A stretch of DNA of 42,899 nucleotides from Candidatus Nomurabacteria bacterium (GCA_943349725.1 CALQZP010000003.1:1-42899), one strand, 5' to 3'; shown: positions 31,316 to 39,893, counted from the stretch's first letter. A program made the numbers and translations. Notes: generated by a model from the letters alone, not told the origin.

Positions 31316-33760
31316 ATGTCACTATTTTCTTTTTTGCAAAGGAAGGCTGGGTTAATTCAGGACGAAGCAACCTCGCGAAATACTGACCGAGCTTCCACTT
31401 TTTTCCTTGTTGCGACGGTGTTTCTCTTGCCGATATTTTTTATTCCTTCAATTTCATTTTCGTATATTTTTAGTAAAGCCCTTTTGCTTTCCATGTTGAC
31501 CCTTGTCTCTCTTGTGCTATGGCTCAGTGCGAGACTCCGCGACGGTAAGTTTATTGTCCCAAGTTCCCCGATGCTCCTCGCCATGGCCATCTTCGTCGGT
31601 CTTTTTGCACTTTCTAGTCTCTTCTCAAGGGATGCCACTTTTTCGTTTTTTGGACAAGGTCTTGAAGTTGGCACGGCCGTGAACCTTCTTGTGGTCTTCG
31701 CGCTTGCGTTCCTCGTTTCAGTGGTGTTCCGCACGGGTGAGCAAATTGTAAAAGGCTATATCGCGTTTTTCGCCTCTTTCGCGCTCATTGCGTTATTTCA
31801 CATTTTGCGACTTGTGTTTGGTCCAGATTTTCTTGCATTCGGCATCTTCACCGATACCGTTTCAAATACGGTAGGTCGGTTAAACGATCTCGGTATTTTC
31901 TTTGGAGTCTCGGCGCTTCTTTCGCTCCTCACGATTGAACTTATACCGCTTACACGAGTATTTAAGGTTATTCTTTCGCTCGCACTTCTCACCTCTCTCT
32001 TTTTTCTTTCACTGGTCAATTTCAGTTTACTCTGGTTTGTGCTGGGTCTGTGTTCGCTTGTCCTACTCGTTTTTCTCCTTTCCTTTGGTCGAGCGCTCGC
32101 AAGACGAGGTGCGGAAGACGATATTCTTTTTAAGGAGCCACGTTCTGTTCGGAAGATTCCGTTAGCTTCGTTTGCGGTATTGCTTATTTCCGTGGTCTTT
32201 ATCTTGCCGGGAAGCACCATTGGTGAAAGGGTGGGAAACGTCTTCACTTTTTCTCAAAATGATCCACGTCTGTCTTGGGGCGCCACGATGGAAGTCGTCA
32301 AGGAGACGCTTCAAGTCAGTCCGCTCCTTGGGTCCGGACCCAATAAATTTGGTTCGGAGTGGTTGAAGTACAAACCTAAAGACATCAATATGACAGTATT
32401 TTGGAATACCGACTTTACCTACGGGGTGGGTCTTGTGCCGACTTTTGTGGTCACCTCGGGTATTTTGGGAGGGCTTGCCTGGCTTATATTTTTCCTGCTA
32501 TTTCTTCTTTCAGGATTTCGAGTGGTACTGTCCGATATTTCTGATATCCTATCGCGATACCTCCTCACCTCCTCGTTCCTTGTCGCGCTGTTTCTCTGGG
32601 TTTTTTCCATCTTCTATGTTCCGTCGCTCACCATTTTCAGCCTTACCTTTATCTTTACAGGACTGTTTATTGCGTCACTTTCCGCTTCGCGTATGCTCGA
32701 GGTTAAGACCATTTCGTTTGCAAGCAATCCTCGGGTCGGTTTTGTCTCGATACTCATGCTTATTTTGCTTCTCATTGGAAGTGTCACGCTCGGGTATGTA
32801 CTTACGCAGAAGTATGTCGCCTCTATCTTCTTTCAGAAGGGAATTGTCAGCTTCAACATAGCGGACAACCTAGATCTGACTGAGAAGCAAATTGTGAAGG
32901 CAACAACCCTTAATCCCCTGGACATGTACTATCGCTTTCTCACCGAGCTCACGCTTATACGTATGAACAAACTCTTGAGTCAAAATGACCCAAAGATGTC
33001 TGTCGAAGCGGTGCGTAGTGCATTTCAAACACTGCTCACCACTGCCCTTGCGAACGCACGACAAGCGGTCGCGCTGGGTAAAGCGAACTATGAAAATCAG
33101 ATGACCCTCGGCCGTGTCTTTGAGGCTGTCGTACCGCTCAAGATTGACGGAGCCTATGAAAATGCAAAGGACGCATACACCGAGGCCATGAAATTGAATC
33201 CAAGGAATCCCTCGATTCTCCTCACCATCGCCCGTCTTGAGGTCACCAAGGGTGACAATGCGAAGGCGCGAGAAAACATAAACCAAGCACTGAAAGAAAA
33301 AGCGAACTACACCGAGGCGGTGTTTCTTCTTTCGCAGATAGAGGCGCAGGAGGGTAACATTAAAGAGGCTATCGCTTCAGCCGAGTCGGCGGCAACATTT
33401 TCTCCCGACGACCCGACGGTGCTCTTCCAGCTAGGACTCCTCCGTTTTAACGACAAAAATTATACGGGGGCAATAACCGCGCTCGAGAAGTCGGTTACAC
33501 GTAGTCCAACTTACGCGAACGCGAAGTATTTCCTCGGACTTTCCTACGCGAAGTTGAACCGAATTGCCGATGCTACTGCCCTGTTTCTGGACCTTCAGAC
33601 AAATAATCCCGACAACAAAGATATAGAACAAATCCTAAAGAACTTGAAAGCCGGAAAAGACCCGTTTTATGCCACGCCTCCTCCAACCGCGACTTCCGGA
33701 AAGGGCCTTAAGCTTCCTGTAGAGGAAAAGGCGGTTAAAACTTCAAAGGTCGGAGCATGA
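31316..33760 (+). CDS. O-antigen ligase-like membrane protein with C-terminal TPR repeats
   Basis: Start set at ATG 31316 (MSLFSFLQRKAG); the track uses TTG two codons earlier. The N-terminal ~500 residues hold about 12 membrane segments and a large loop (residues about 300-360, SWGATMEVVKETLQVSPLLGSGPNKF) of the WaaL/O-antigen-ligase (Wzy_C-like) type. The HPHN-type motif is not evident. Residues about 520-790 are soluble tetratricopeptide repeats (AYTEAMKLNPRNPSILLTIA, AVFLLSQIEAQEGNIKEAIA, AITALEKSVTRSPTYANAKY). Such a fusion suggests a surface polysaccharide or glycoprotein ligase with a protein-binding tail. It precedes murJ by 35 bases. Acceptor and donor unknown. Confidence 0.8.
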   Translation: MSLFSFLQRKAGLIQDEATSRNTDRASTFFLVATVFLLPIFFIPSISFSYIFSKALLLSMLTLVSLVLWLSARLRDGKFIVPSSPMLLAMAIFVGLFALSSLFSRDATFSFFGQGLEVGTAVNLLVVFALAFLVSVVFRTGEQIVKGYIAFFASFALIALFHILRLVFGPDFLAFGIFTDTVSNTVGRLNDLGIFFGVSALLSLLTIELIPLTRVFKVILSLALLTSLFFLSLVNFSLLWFVLGLCSLVLLVFLLSFGRALARRGAEDDILFKEPRSVRKIPLASFAVLLISVVFILPGSTIGERVGNVFTFSQNDPRLSWGATMEVVKETLQVSPLLGSGPNKFGSEWLKYKPKDINMTVFWNTDFTYGVGLVPTFVVTSGILGGLAWLIFFLLFLLSGFRVVLSDISDILSRYLLTSSFLVALFLWVFSIFYVPSLTIFSLTFIFTGLFIASLSASRMLEVKTISFASNPRVGFVSILMLILLLIGSVTLGYVLTQKYVASIFFQKGIVSFNIADNLDLTEKQIVKATTLNPLDMYYRFLTELTLIRMNKLLSQNDPKMSVEAVRSAFQTLLTTALANARQAVALGKANYENQMTLGRVFEAVVPLKIDGAYENAKDAYTEAMKLNPRNPSILLTIARLEVTKGDNAKARENINQALKEKANYTEAVFLLSQIEAQEGNIKEAIASAESAATFSPDDPTVLFQLGLLRFNDKNYTGAITALEKSVTRSPTYANAKYFLGLSYAKLNRIADATALFLDLQTNNPDNKDIEQILKNLKAGKDPFYATPPPTATSGKGLKLPVEEKAVKTSKVGA

Positions 33761-33795
33761 GGTGAAGCAACACTCAGCTAGCGAAAGCACACCGC

Positions 33796-35478
33796 ATGGT
33801 AGGTAAATTATTCAAATTCATAGAGAGAGAGATAAGCGGACTCCACGAGGCCGCTTATCTATTGGGCTTCTTCGCGCTTCTCTCGCAGATTTTAGGATTC
33901 CTCCGCGACCGCCTGCTTGCGTCGCAGTTCGGCGCGGGAGAAATACTGGATGTGTACTACGCTTCGTTTCGCGTTCCGGACCTCATCTTCATCTGGAGTT
34001 CGTCTATGGTGTCACTCTCGGTGCTTATTCCGTTTCTCTCTCGAAAACAGCAGGAAGGGAAGGCTTCCGCTCGTGCTTTCCTCGACTCTGTCTTCTCGGC
34101 TTTCTTTTTCTTCTTGGTCATTATTAGTATTATTGCTGGTGTTTTCGCCCCAGAAATAACCAGATTCTTTTTTCCCGGGTTTAGTTCTGAAATGCTCACT
34201 ACGGCGGTGCTTCTTACGCGCATCCTTCTTCTTCAGCCGATATTCCTGGGTATCTCCAATTTGTTCGCGAGCGTTACCCAGCTTGAGAAGCGCTTTTTCG
34301 TGTATGCAGTGAGTCCCATTCTGTACAATCTCGGCATTGTGATTGGAGTAATCTTCCTGTACCCCTTATTGGGACTTTCGGGACTCGCGTGGGGCGTGGT
34401 ACTCGGAGCACTGCTTCACCTCGGCATACAGATTCCAGTCATTGCGCGCGCAGGAATGCTTCCACGGCTACGACTTACCTGGAATGTCGGGGTTGTGAAG
34501 GAGGTGGTGTTTGTTTCTCTTCCGAGAACGATTGCACTTTCCTTGCAAAATATATCGGTACTGCTCATGACGGGTCTTGGTTCGCTTCTCGGTGTCGGTT
34601 CCATCGCTATTTTTAATCTTTCCTGGAATCTTCAGTCCGTTCCGCTCGCGATTGTCGGAGCAAGTTATTCGCTCGCCGCATTTCCGACACTTGCCGGGCT
34701 GTGGAACAAGGGCGAACGAGCAACCTTCATAGCAACCCTTTCCACTGCTATGCGACATATCATATTTTGGTCTATGCCCGCACTCGTCCTTTTTGTTGTC
34801 CTTCGCGCGCAGATTGTACGTACAGTGCTCGGAAGCGGAGCCTTTGATTGGGGAGATACCAGGCTTACCGCCGCGGCACTCGCGCTTTTCGCACTTTCCG
34901 TAGTGGCGCAGAGTATGACGCTCCTCTTTACCAGGGGCTACTACGCGGCAGGGAAGACGCGCACGCCACTTCTTATCGCGACAGGTGGAACACTCATAAC
35001 CGTCGCTTCCGCTTTTTTGTTTTCCACATTGTTTTCTGACATTTCGATCCTTCGCTACTTTTTAGAATCCCTTCTCCGTGTGTCCGACATCTTCGGCACC
35101 GAAATGCTTGTGCTTCCGCTTGCGTACTCCGTGGGGAGCATCGTGAGTGCGGGTATCTTTTGGTTGCTATTTACCCGCCACTTTGAGAAGTTTGACCTCG
35201 CGGTCACGCGTACGTTTTGGCAGAGCTTCGCCGGGAGTGTCTTTATGGGATTTATTTCGTACGGATTACTCGGCGTTTTTGACGAGGTGTTTAACATTCA
35301 CACTACGCTTGGTATCTTTCTGCAGGGATTATGTGCGGGACTTGGTGGAATGATTGCAGGTGCATTTATTCTCTACGTACTCGGTAATGAGGAGATTCGA
35401 GAAATCTGGAAGACCATTCACCACAAAATCTGGAAAGCAAAGTTCATTGGCCCCGACCCAACCGAGACCAGCTTTTAG
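33796..35478 (+). CDS. murJ: MurJ/MVF-family lipid II flippase
   Basis: A 560-aa MOP-superfamily flippase with about 14 membrane segments. N-terminal features match MurJ: LLSQILGFLRDRLLASQFGAGEILDVYYASFRVPDLIF, with the Arg and Asp residues of the central cavity, and SSMVSLSVLIPFLS. It moves lipid-linked peptidoglycan precursor across the membrane. CPR members are often divergent, so the lipid cargo could be another undecaprenyl-linked sugar. That fits the neighbouring ligase-like gene, 35 bases upstream and probably co-transcribed. The C-terminus is a short basic cytoplasmic tail. Confidence 0.9.
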   Translation: MVGKLFKFIEREISGLHEAAYLLGFFALLSQILGFLRDRLLASQFGAGEILDVYYASFRVPDLIFIWSSSMVSLSVLIPFLSRKQQEGKASARAFLDSVFSAFFFFLVIISIIAGVFAPEITRFFFPGFSSEMLTTAVLLTRILLLQPIFLGISNLFASVTQLEKRFFVYAVSPILYNLGIVIGVIFLYPLLGLSGLAWGVVLGALLHLGIQIPVIARAGMLPRLRLTWNVGVVKEVVFVSLPRTIALSLQNISVLLMTGLGSLLGVGSIAIFNLSWNLQSVPLAIVGASYSLAAFPTLAGLWNKGERATFIATLSTAMRHIIFWSMPALVLFVVLRAQIVRTVLGSGAFDWGDTRLTAAALALFALSVVAQSMTLLFTRGYYAAGKTRTPLLIATGGTLITVASAFLFSTLFSDISILRYFLESLLRVSDIFGTEMLVLPLAYSVGSIVSAGIFWLLFTRHFEKFDLAVTRTFWQSFAGSVFMGFISYGLLGVFDEVFNIHTTLGIFLQGLCAGLGGMIAGAFILYVLGNEEIREIWKTIHHKIWKAKFIGPDPTETSF

Positions 35479-35542
35479 GTGCTGGATTCGACAGGCTCAC
35501 CACCCCGAGGAATTTGTGGGGTAGCTTTTAGGGATTAAGAAA

Positions 35543-35572
35543 AAACCGCCCCGATTTTCATCGAGGCGGTTT
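35543..35572. terminator. Bidirectional terminator between murJ and pheA
   Basis: AAACCGCCCCGAT-TTTC-ATCGAGGCGGTTT, with a six-base A run before it (T run for pheA). The stretch 35490-35520 also holds CACCCC/GGGGTAG, a weaker hairpin. Confidence 0.85.
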
Positions 35573-35598
35573 GCGTGTTTACAAGTACAACGCCCTCT

Positions 35599-36468
35599 CT
35601 ATTTTGGGAATGACCCAAGGATGGTGAACTCCTTAGTGCACTCTTTCATTTCGAGAAGCGCTCCGAGAGTGCGAGCTTCTTTTTCATGTCCTTCAAGCTC
35701 AATATAGAATCCATAGTTCCACCCTCCAAGGGAAACAGAGTGAATGGCGGTCATATTGATTTGGCGAGAAGCAAAAGGGACAAAGGTTTCGAGAAGCATT
35801 CCTGGTTCATTCGGGATTCGGAAAATGATAACCGTTTTATCATTCCCCGTTGGTACGCTCTCCTGCTTTGGTCCGAACACGAAAAACCGTGTCATGTTGT
35901 CTTCAAGGTCTTGCACATCATATTCAATGACCTTCAAGTTGTACTCCTTTGCGGCAAGCTTTGATGCGATTGCGCCAAGATCCATTTCAGGATGTTCCGC
36001 TACAAACTTTGCCGCGGAGGCTGTACTGGTAGTTGATTCAATTTGCGTGAACCCCCAGCGTTTAAGCGATTTACTGCATTGGCCGAGGGCTTGCGGGTGG
36101 GACAGGATTCCTTTCAGTTTAGTGCTGTGATATATCGTCTGCTTTGACAGAAGACAGTGTCGTATTGGCAGTTCCACCTCCCCAATGATGCGCAAGGGGT
36201 AGCTAGTGGATTGCTTCGCCAAATATCCAAGGACATCAACGACATCGCCATAAGTGCTGTTTTCAACAGGAATGATACCGAGACCAGACCCACGTTCCGC
36301 AGCTTGCAGTACGCTCACATTGGTAGATTCGAACAGTATCGGCGTGTCATACTCCAGTTGAAGTTTTTGTACCGCAATTTTTGCGGCTTCATGTCCGTAT
36401 GATCCCTTTGGTCCGAGACAGATCATTGCTGTCTCGATGTCTTCGTGATTGTGTTCTGGATTTAGCAT
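35599..36468 (-). CDS. pheA: Prephenate dehydratase with ACT domain
   Basis: Converts prephenate to phenylpyruvate in phenylalanine synthesis. The 289-aa protein starts MLNPEHNHEDIETAMICLGPKGSYGHEAA. The catalytic domain has IIPVENSTYGDV, HPQALGQCSKSL and the active-site NMTRFFVFG. The C-terminal ACT domain runs about 210-285 (TVIIFRIPNEPGMLLETFVPFASRQINMTAIHS). The usual ESRP phenylalanine-binding motif is replaced by SVSLGG, so feedback inhibition may be lost. A purine-rich AGAAGGGGAAG precedes the ATG and could be a ribosome binding site. It is alone, with no other aromatic-pathway gene nearby. Confidence 0.9.
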   Translation of the reverse strand: MLNPEHNHEDIETAMICLGPKGSYGHEAAKIAVQKLQLEYDTPILFESTNVSVLQAAERGSGLGIIPVENSTYGDVVDVLGYLAKQSTSYPLRIIGEVELPIRHCLLSKQTIYHSTKLKGILSHPQALGQCSKSLKRWGFTQIESTTSTASAAKFVAEHPEMDLGAIASKLAAKEYNLKVIEYDVQDLEDNMTRFFVFGPKQESVPTGNDKTVIIFRIPNEPGMLLETFVPFASRQINMTAIHSVSLGGWNYGFYIELEGHEKEARTLGALLEMKECTKEFTILGSFPK

Positions 36469-36528
36469 TTTGCTTCCCCTTCTCTGTTATTTAGTTGTCA
36501 ACGAACATATTTTCTTATCTGCACAAGC

Positions 36529-36561
36529 AAACAAGCCAGTCGCTGAAGATCTGGCTTGTTT
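36529..36561. terminator. Hairpin upstream of pheA
   Basis: AAACAAGCCAG/CTGGCTTGTTT, a perfect 11-bp stem. Its direction is unclear; it may be a regulatory hairpin or terminator remnant. The stretch after it (36570-36605) is a TTGAATCTTAAATCT word tract. Confidence 0.55.
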
Positions 36562-36698
36562 CCACATTATTCTTGAATCTTAAATCTAAATTCTTGAATC
36601 TATTTTATGGACACAGGTCAGACCTCCACCGATAAAGGCTTAGTAGTAAGAAAGAAGAATAATGCAGCTGTTTGTCTTGTCATGTGTTTTGAAATTAA

Positions 36699-36730
36699 AA
36701 AGACGGCTCCCCAAGCGGGGAGCCGTCTTT
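36699..36730. terminator. Strong orphan terminator
   Basis: AAAGACGGCTCCCC-AAGC-GGGGAGCCGTCTTT, a perfect 14-bp stem. No gene ends here on either strand. The 36607-36738 micro-ORF (43 codons) reads through it and looks spurious. An unseen small RNA upstream is possible. The rest of 36731-36926 shows no clear feature. Confidence 0.75.
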
Positions 36731-36926
36731 ATATCTAGGTTTATTTTAACTAATTTAGATACAGGCAAACACCCCACTCATATTCATGGTGTTGCTAAAA
36801 AAGAAAGTTTCTGTGTTTGTGGCCGATTTCATTACTTTTTCAATGTACACGATGTCGGCCCAAGCGTCAACTTTTTTGTCCACGTATATATTTTTCTATT
36901 GTTGCACAATATGATATTATTTCAGT

Positions 36927-37757
36927 GTGGCACGAGCAAAGATAACCTTAAAAAGGGAGGTATTACAGAATCTGTATTGGAAACAGAACTTAACTCCGGT
37001 TGAAATTGGTAAAAGATTTCACTGTAGTTTTAAGACAGTTCGCAACCGAATCAAGGAATTCGGTATTCCGTTTAAAAATCCCGCAATAGCTCGGATGCGG
37101 TATAAAAAGGCAGATTGCACCGATGACCCAACACTTCGTGCCTATATGTTAGGATTTAGGCTGGGCGACTTAAATGTCTATAAGAGAGGGGAGAAGTCGG
37201 AGACAGTAGTGGTTCGGTGTCACACGACACACAAAGCGCAAGTATCGGTTATGAAATCCTTGTTCGGTGAGTTTGGTCGCGTTTCAATAACTCCTCGCGA
37301 AAATCATTTTACGGTGAACTGTTTTCTGAACCGGACATTTGAATTTCTTCTACCGAAGAATGAGGCAGTATGGCAATGGGTACGAGATAATGATACTGTA
37401 GCTCCGAGCTTTATTGCCGGATATGTTGATGCGGAAGCAAACTTTATCATCAACCAAGGACGTGGTAGGTTTAAGATTGATTCTTACGACCATTACATAT
37501 TAGAGTGGATATGTGTGTGGCTTGCTAAGAAAAGTATCTCATATAAGTATCGGTGTCTTCGGAGAAAGGGGCCTTCTTGGAGAAATCAGCCCCCGCTCAA
37601 CGGTGACCTTTGGCGATTAAATATCAACGAGGCCAATTCCTTAGAGAAATTTATCAAAGAAATCTTTCCTTTTTTACGACATGCTCATAGGATACGAGAT
37701 GCAAAAGAGTGCATAGATAACGTCGTCTTACGAAGAAAAAATGGCTCAATTAAATAA
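36927..37757 (+). CDS. Free-standing LAGLIDADG-like protein with N-terminal HTH
   Basis: A 276-aa protein from GTG 36927. Residues 20-50 form a helix-turn-helix (NLTPVEIGKRFHCSFKTVRNRIKEFGI). Two LAGLIDADG-type helices follow: AYMLGFRLGDL (72-82) and FIAGYVDAEANF (162-173), each with the acidic residue used for metal binding and DNA cleavage in homing endonucleases. No intron or intein surrounds it. Its 3' end overlaps the lepA start by 17 bases. Codon use looks more AT-rich than lepA by eye. It may be an active mobile endonuclease or a domesticated DNA-binding regulator. Confidence 0.8.
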   Translation: MARAKITLKREVLQNLYWKQNLTPVEIGKRFHCSFKTVRNRIKEFGIPFKNPAIARMRYKKADCTDDPTLRAYMLGFRLGDLNVYKRGEKSETVVVRCHTTHKAQVSVMKSLFGEFGRVSITPRENHFTVNCFLNRTFEFLLPKNEAVWQWVRDNDTVAPSFIAGYVDAEANFIINQGRGRFKIDSYDHYILEWICVWLAKKSISYKYRCLRRKGPSWRNQPPLNGDLWRLNINEANSLEKFIKEIFPFLRHAHRIRDAKECIDNVVLRRKNGSIK

Positions 37758-39552
37758 CATACGAAATTTTGCAATACTGGCGCATATAGACCACGGTAAA
37801 AGCACCTTGGCGGATCGCCTCTTGGAGATAACGGGGACCATTGAGAAACGTAAGATGCAAGACCAAGTACTTGACTCAATGGAACTGGAGCGAGAAAGAG
37901 GAATCACAATTAAGATGACTCCCGTGCGTATGTTCCATACTTTAAATGGCACACGCTATACGTTTAATCTTATTGACACCCCTGGGCATATAGATTTTGC
38001 ATACGAGGTGTCCAGGTCGCTCAAGGCCGTGGAGGGGGCTATTGTGCTCGTGGACGCGACGCAAGGCGTGCAGGCGCAGACTATCTCGGTACTTGGAATG
38101 GCGCAGGAGGCGGGGCTCACTATCATCCCCGCAGTGAACAAAATTGACTCTCCTCTCGCCCAAGTTGCCGAGACAAGAAAACAAATTGCCGAATTATGCG
38201 GACTTCCCGAGAGCGACGTGCTTTTAGTTTCTGGAAAAACAGGCGCCGGCGTTCCCGAGCTTTTGCAGGCGATTATTGACCGTGTTCCCGCGCCAAAGGG
38301 GGTGGATGATGCGGGAAGCGCTGATGGTTTCCGTGGACTAGTGTTTGATTTTAAATATTCCAATCACGCCGGTGTGATTGTCTTTCTTCGTTCCTTTGAC
38401 GGGGCGACAAAACGTGGCGATAAGCTCCGCTTCGCCGCTTCCGAGCAGGTCTTCACTGTGCTTGAAGTCGGTATCTTTGCTCCGGCGGAAACGCCGGTAG
38501 AACACCTTTCGGCAGGTGAAATCGGCTACATCACGACCGGTATCAAGGAACCGGGAGTTGCTTCGGTTGGTGATACCATTTTGCCCGCAAAAGGCGGAGG
38601 GAAAACGCTTCCTGGCTACGACCGTCCCAAGCCTGTGGTGTGGGCCTCTATCTATCCCGAAAGTCAGGATGACTTCAACCAGCTTCGTTTGGCGATAGAC
38701 AGGCTACGACTTTCCGACTCGTCGTTTACGTATGAAGAAGAATCGGGCGGGCTTCTAGGGCGAGGGTTTCGGTGCGGTTTCTTAGGTATGCTTCACTTGG
38801 AAATTATTTCCGAGAGACTGCATCGTGAATTTAATCTCTCACTCGTGGTCACGACGCCTTCTATTACGTACGAAGTAGTGACAAAGAGAGGGAAGCGAGA
38901 GGTGGTTTATTCAGCCGCGCGGTTTCCCGAGTACGGCGACATTGCCGAAGTGTATGAACCATGGGTGGAGGCGCGTATTATTTCTCCTTCCGAGTATCTC
39001 CCAAAGCTTATGCCAATGCTTTTTGACCACGAAGCGTTTGCCAAAGTGACCGAAGATTTTGGCGAGCGGAATCTCATCGTGATTGAGATGCCCCTGCGTG
39101 AGCTTATGCGAGGGTTCTTTGATGATGTCAAAAGTCTCTCGTCGGGGTTTGCGTCACTCTCGTATAAAATACTAGAGCTTAGAAAGGCAGATGTCGTAAA
39201 GCTTGAGCTTATTGTTGCGGAGGAAATAGTACCTGCTTTTTCCCGCATTGTTTCTCGCAAACGAGCGGAGCTTGAAGCAGAATCGGCGGTGGAGAAATTG
39301 CACAACCTTCTTCCTGCACAACTTTTTGCGACGAAAATCCAAGGACAGGCGCTCGGACGTATCATTTCCTCAAAAACGGTTCGCGCGACGCAAAAAACCC
39401 TCGGAGATTTCGGTAAGAACGGTGGTGACCGAACGCGAAAGATGAAACTCTGGCAAAATCAAAAAGAAGGCAAGAAACGCCTCAAAGAACATGGTGCGGG
39501 GAAAGTGCGCATTCCGCAGGATGTGTTTTTGAAGATGGTGAGAAAAGATTAG
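37741..39552 (+). CDS. lepA: Elongation factor 4 (ribosome back-translocase)
   Basis: A translational GTPase of 603 aa. G motifs are visible: AHIDHGKST (G1), the switch I RERGITIK, DTPGHIDF (G3) and VNKIDSP (G4). EF-G-like domains II, III and V follow (GFLGMLHLEII, EPWVEARII), then the LepA-specific C-terminal domain with GKNGGDRTRKMKLWQNQKEGKKRLKEHG and a terminal IPQDVFLKMVRKD. ATG 37741 lies inside the preceding LAGLIDADG gene, so translation may be coupled. Complete and ordinary in length. Confidence 0.97.
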   Translation: MAQLNNIRNFAILAHIDHGKSTLADRLLEITGTIEKRKMQDQVLDSMELERERGITIKMTPVRMFHTLNGTRYTFNLIDTPGHIDFAYEVSRSLKAVEGAIVLVDATQGVQAQTISVLGMAQEAGLTIIPAVNKIDSPLAQVAETRKQIAELCGLPESDVLLVSGKTGAGVPELLQAIIDRVPAPKGVDDAGSADGFRGLVFDFKYSNHAGVIVFLRSFDGATKRGDKLRFAASEQVFTVLEVGIFAPAETPVEHLSAGEIGYITTGIKEPGVASVGDTILPAKGGGKTLPGYDRPKPVVWASIYPESQDDFNQLRLAIDRLRLSDSSFTYEEESGGLLGRGFRCGFLGMLHLEIISERLHREFNLSLVVTTPSITYEVVTKRGKREVVYSAARFPEYGDIAEVYEPWVEARIISPSEYLPKLMPMLFDHEAFAKVTEDFGERNLIVIEMPLRELMRGFFDDVKSLSSGFASLSYKILELRKADVVKLELIVAEEIVPAFSRIVSRKRAELEAESAVEKLHNLLPAQLFATKIQGQALGRIISSKTVRATQKTLGDFGKNGGDRTRKMKLWQNQKEGKKRLKEHGAGKVRIPQDVFLKMVRKD

Positions 39553-39660
39553 CACACGGCACTAATAACACGAATGCCCGAGCGAATTACACGAATAAAA
39601 TCTGGCGTACTATCGGCATTCGTGTCATGAGAGTCTTCATTCGTAAATTAGTGTCGTGTT
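39550..39660. repeat. Word-tract hairpin after lepA
   Basis: Left arm CACGGCACTAATAACACGAATG pairs with the right arm CATTCGTAAATTAGTGTCGTGT; CGAATGCC/GGCATTCG pairs inside. Built of ACGAAT/ACTAAT words. The right arm reaches the stop codon of the 36-aa minus-strand gene. Confidence 0.65.
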
Positions 39661-39769
39661 ACTGGTAGAGCGCGGGGATATACAGCAAAATCATACTGAT
39701 GATGATAAGGACGCACACAATACCCCAGACGAAATTGAGTTTTTTGCGGTGTTTTGGGTTGAATAACAT
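39659..39769 (-). CDS. 36-aa single-span membrane protein
   Basis: Not in the ORF track because of its size. It encodes MLFNPKHRKKLNFVWG, then the membrane span IVCVLIIISMILLYIPAL, then YQ-stop. The basic N-terminus followed by one helix suggests N-in topology. From memory, very similar short proteins (MLFNPKHKK...) occur in many Parcubacteria, which supports a real gene; a search is needed. Its stop codon lies at the edge of the lepA word-tract hairpin. Function unknown. Confidence 0.6.
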   Translation of the reverse strand: MLFNPKHRKKLNFVWGIVCVLIIISMILLYIPALYQ

Positions 39770-39783
39770 AAAAGGCCAGATAT

Positions 39784-39888
39784 TAGGAAACTAGGCGCTA
39801 GGCTCTAGGGCCGACTTCTTATAAAATAGTATCAATTGATGCTATCATTATTCTTACCTAGTGCCTAGAGCCTAAATCCTAGTGCCTA
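39784..39888. repeat. CTAGGC word-tract hairpin before the ftsB-like gene
   Basis: AACTAGGCGCTAGGCTCTAGG on the left pairs with CCTAGTGCCTAGAGCCTAAATCC on the right. An inner near-palindrome ATAGTATCAA/TTGATGCTAT sits at the tip. Same vocabulary as 13802-13840. The GTG 39882 used by the ORF track lies in it. Confidence 0.7.
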
Positions 39889-39893
39889 TTTTC

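Noticed and set aside
36607-36738. A 43-codon ORF starting MDTGQTSTDKG.
   Set aside because: It reads through a strong terminator, has no promoter or ribosome binding site, and resembles nothing known.
36469-36926. tRNA or riboswitch in the gap upstream of pheA.
   Set aside because: No cloverleaf and no known riboswitch core could be drawn; only hairpins and a word tract are visible.
36927-37757. Group I intron or intein hosting the LAGLIDADG protein.
   Set aside because: lepA and pheA are both intact and contiguous, with no split coding sequence or splice motifs.
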